This document shows positions 6,360 to 6,383 of a stretch of 6,383 nucleotides of DNA, piece by piece. The stretch's first letter is position 1; every line of letters begins with the position of its first letter. The notes beneath the pieces are model-generated. The model was not told where the DNA came from. It searched no databases and saw only the letters and a list, made by a program, of their open reading frames with translations. A program made the position numbers and the translations under genes. This DNA comes from F23-B02 sp963640555 (lineage in GTDB: Bacteria; Bacillota; Clostridia; Oscillospirales; Oscillospiraceae): positions 1 to 6,383 of the forward strand of contig CAVHZB010000053.1 of assembly GCA_963640555.1 (NCBI GenBank), in the 5' to 3' direction.

Positions 6360-6383
6360 TGAGGCGGGACCTTGTCCCCCTCA
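6360..6383. repeat. GC-rich inverted repeat at the window edge
   Basis: TGAGG-C-GGGAC (6360-6370) pairs with GTCCC-CCTCA (6374-6383) around CTT, with one bulged C at 6365. The structure reaches the last base of the window and may extend further. No coding frame is evident, and it is the third consecutive inverted repeat in this 150-nt gap. Confidence 0.5.

Overview
The window looks like a chromosomal segment from a Gram-positive-type anaerobe of the Bacillota, most plausibly class Clostridia (Oscillospirales/Ruminococcaceae-like gut bacteria). This rests on strong AAGGAG ribosome binding sites, a lipoprotein-type binding protein, a D-alanylation-like gene set, a DTTAP-linked Ig-like surface protein and moderately GC-rich coding DNA with AT-rich intergenic DNA. 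The placement is inference; no rRNA or other marker gene is present.

Positions 1-5076 hold a tightly packed four-gene operon on the minus strand, read from right to left. In order of transcription it encodes: (i) a membrane-anchored protein with tandem Ig-like modules and a C-terminal transglutaminase-like Cys-His-Asp domain (2941-5076); (ii) a stand-alone amino-acid adenylation enzyme related to DltA (1434-2936); (iii) a 75-77 aa acyl/peptidyl carrier protein related to DltC (1204-1431/1437); (iv) an MBOAT membrane acyltransferase of the AlgI/DltB superfamily (1200 to beyond position 1, C-terminus off the window). Gene junctions are 4 nt, an ATGA overlap (or 2 nt) and 3 nt, so the genes are almost certainly co-transcribed and translationally coupled. 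A good promoter (TTGAGC-17-TATGAT with an extended TGn) lies just upstream of the first gene.

By analogy with the Dlt pathway, the ligase would adenylate an amino (or other small carboxylic) acid and load it on the carrier's phosphopantetheine. The MBOAT protein would then use that thioester to acylate a cell-surface polymer. The order ligase-carrier-MBOAT, the AlgI-like character of the MBOAT, the non-DltA-like substrate pocket and the leading transglutaminase-like surface protein distinguish this from a textbook dltABCD operon. It is the most interesting item in the window.

Positions 5077-5276 form a divergent intergenic region with one promoter in each direction and a short structured leader on the plus strand. 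Positions 5277-6233 encode a plus-strand lipoprotein, a periplasmic-binding-protein-like receptor of the Fe-siderophore/cobalamin class, with no permease or ATPase beside it. Positions 6234-6383 contain no gene but carry three consecutive inverted repeats, one of which is a plausible (bidirectional) intrinsic terminator.
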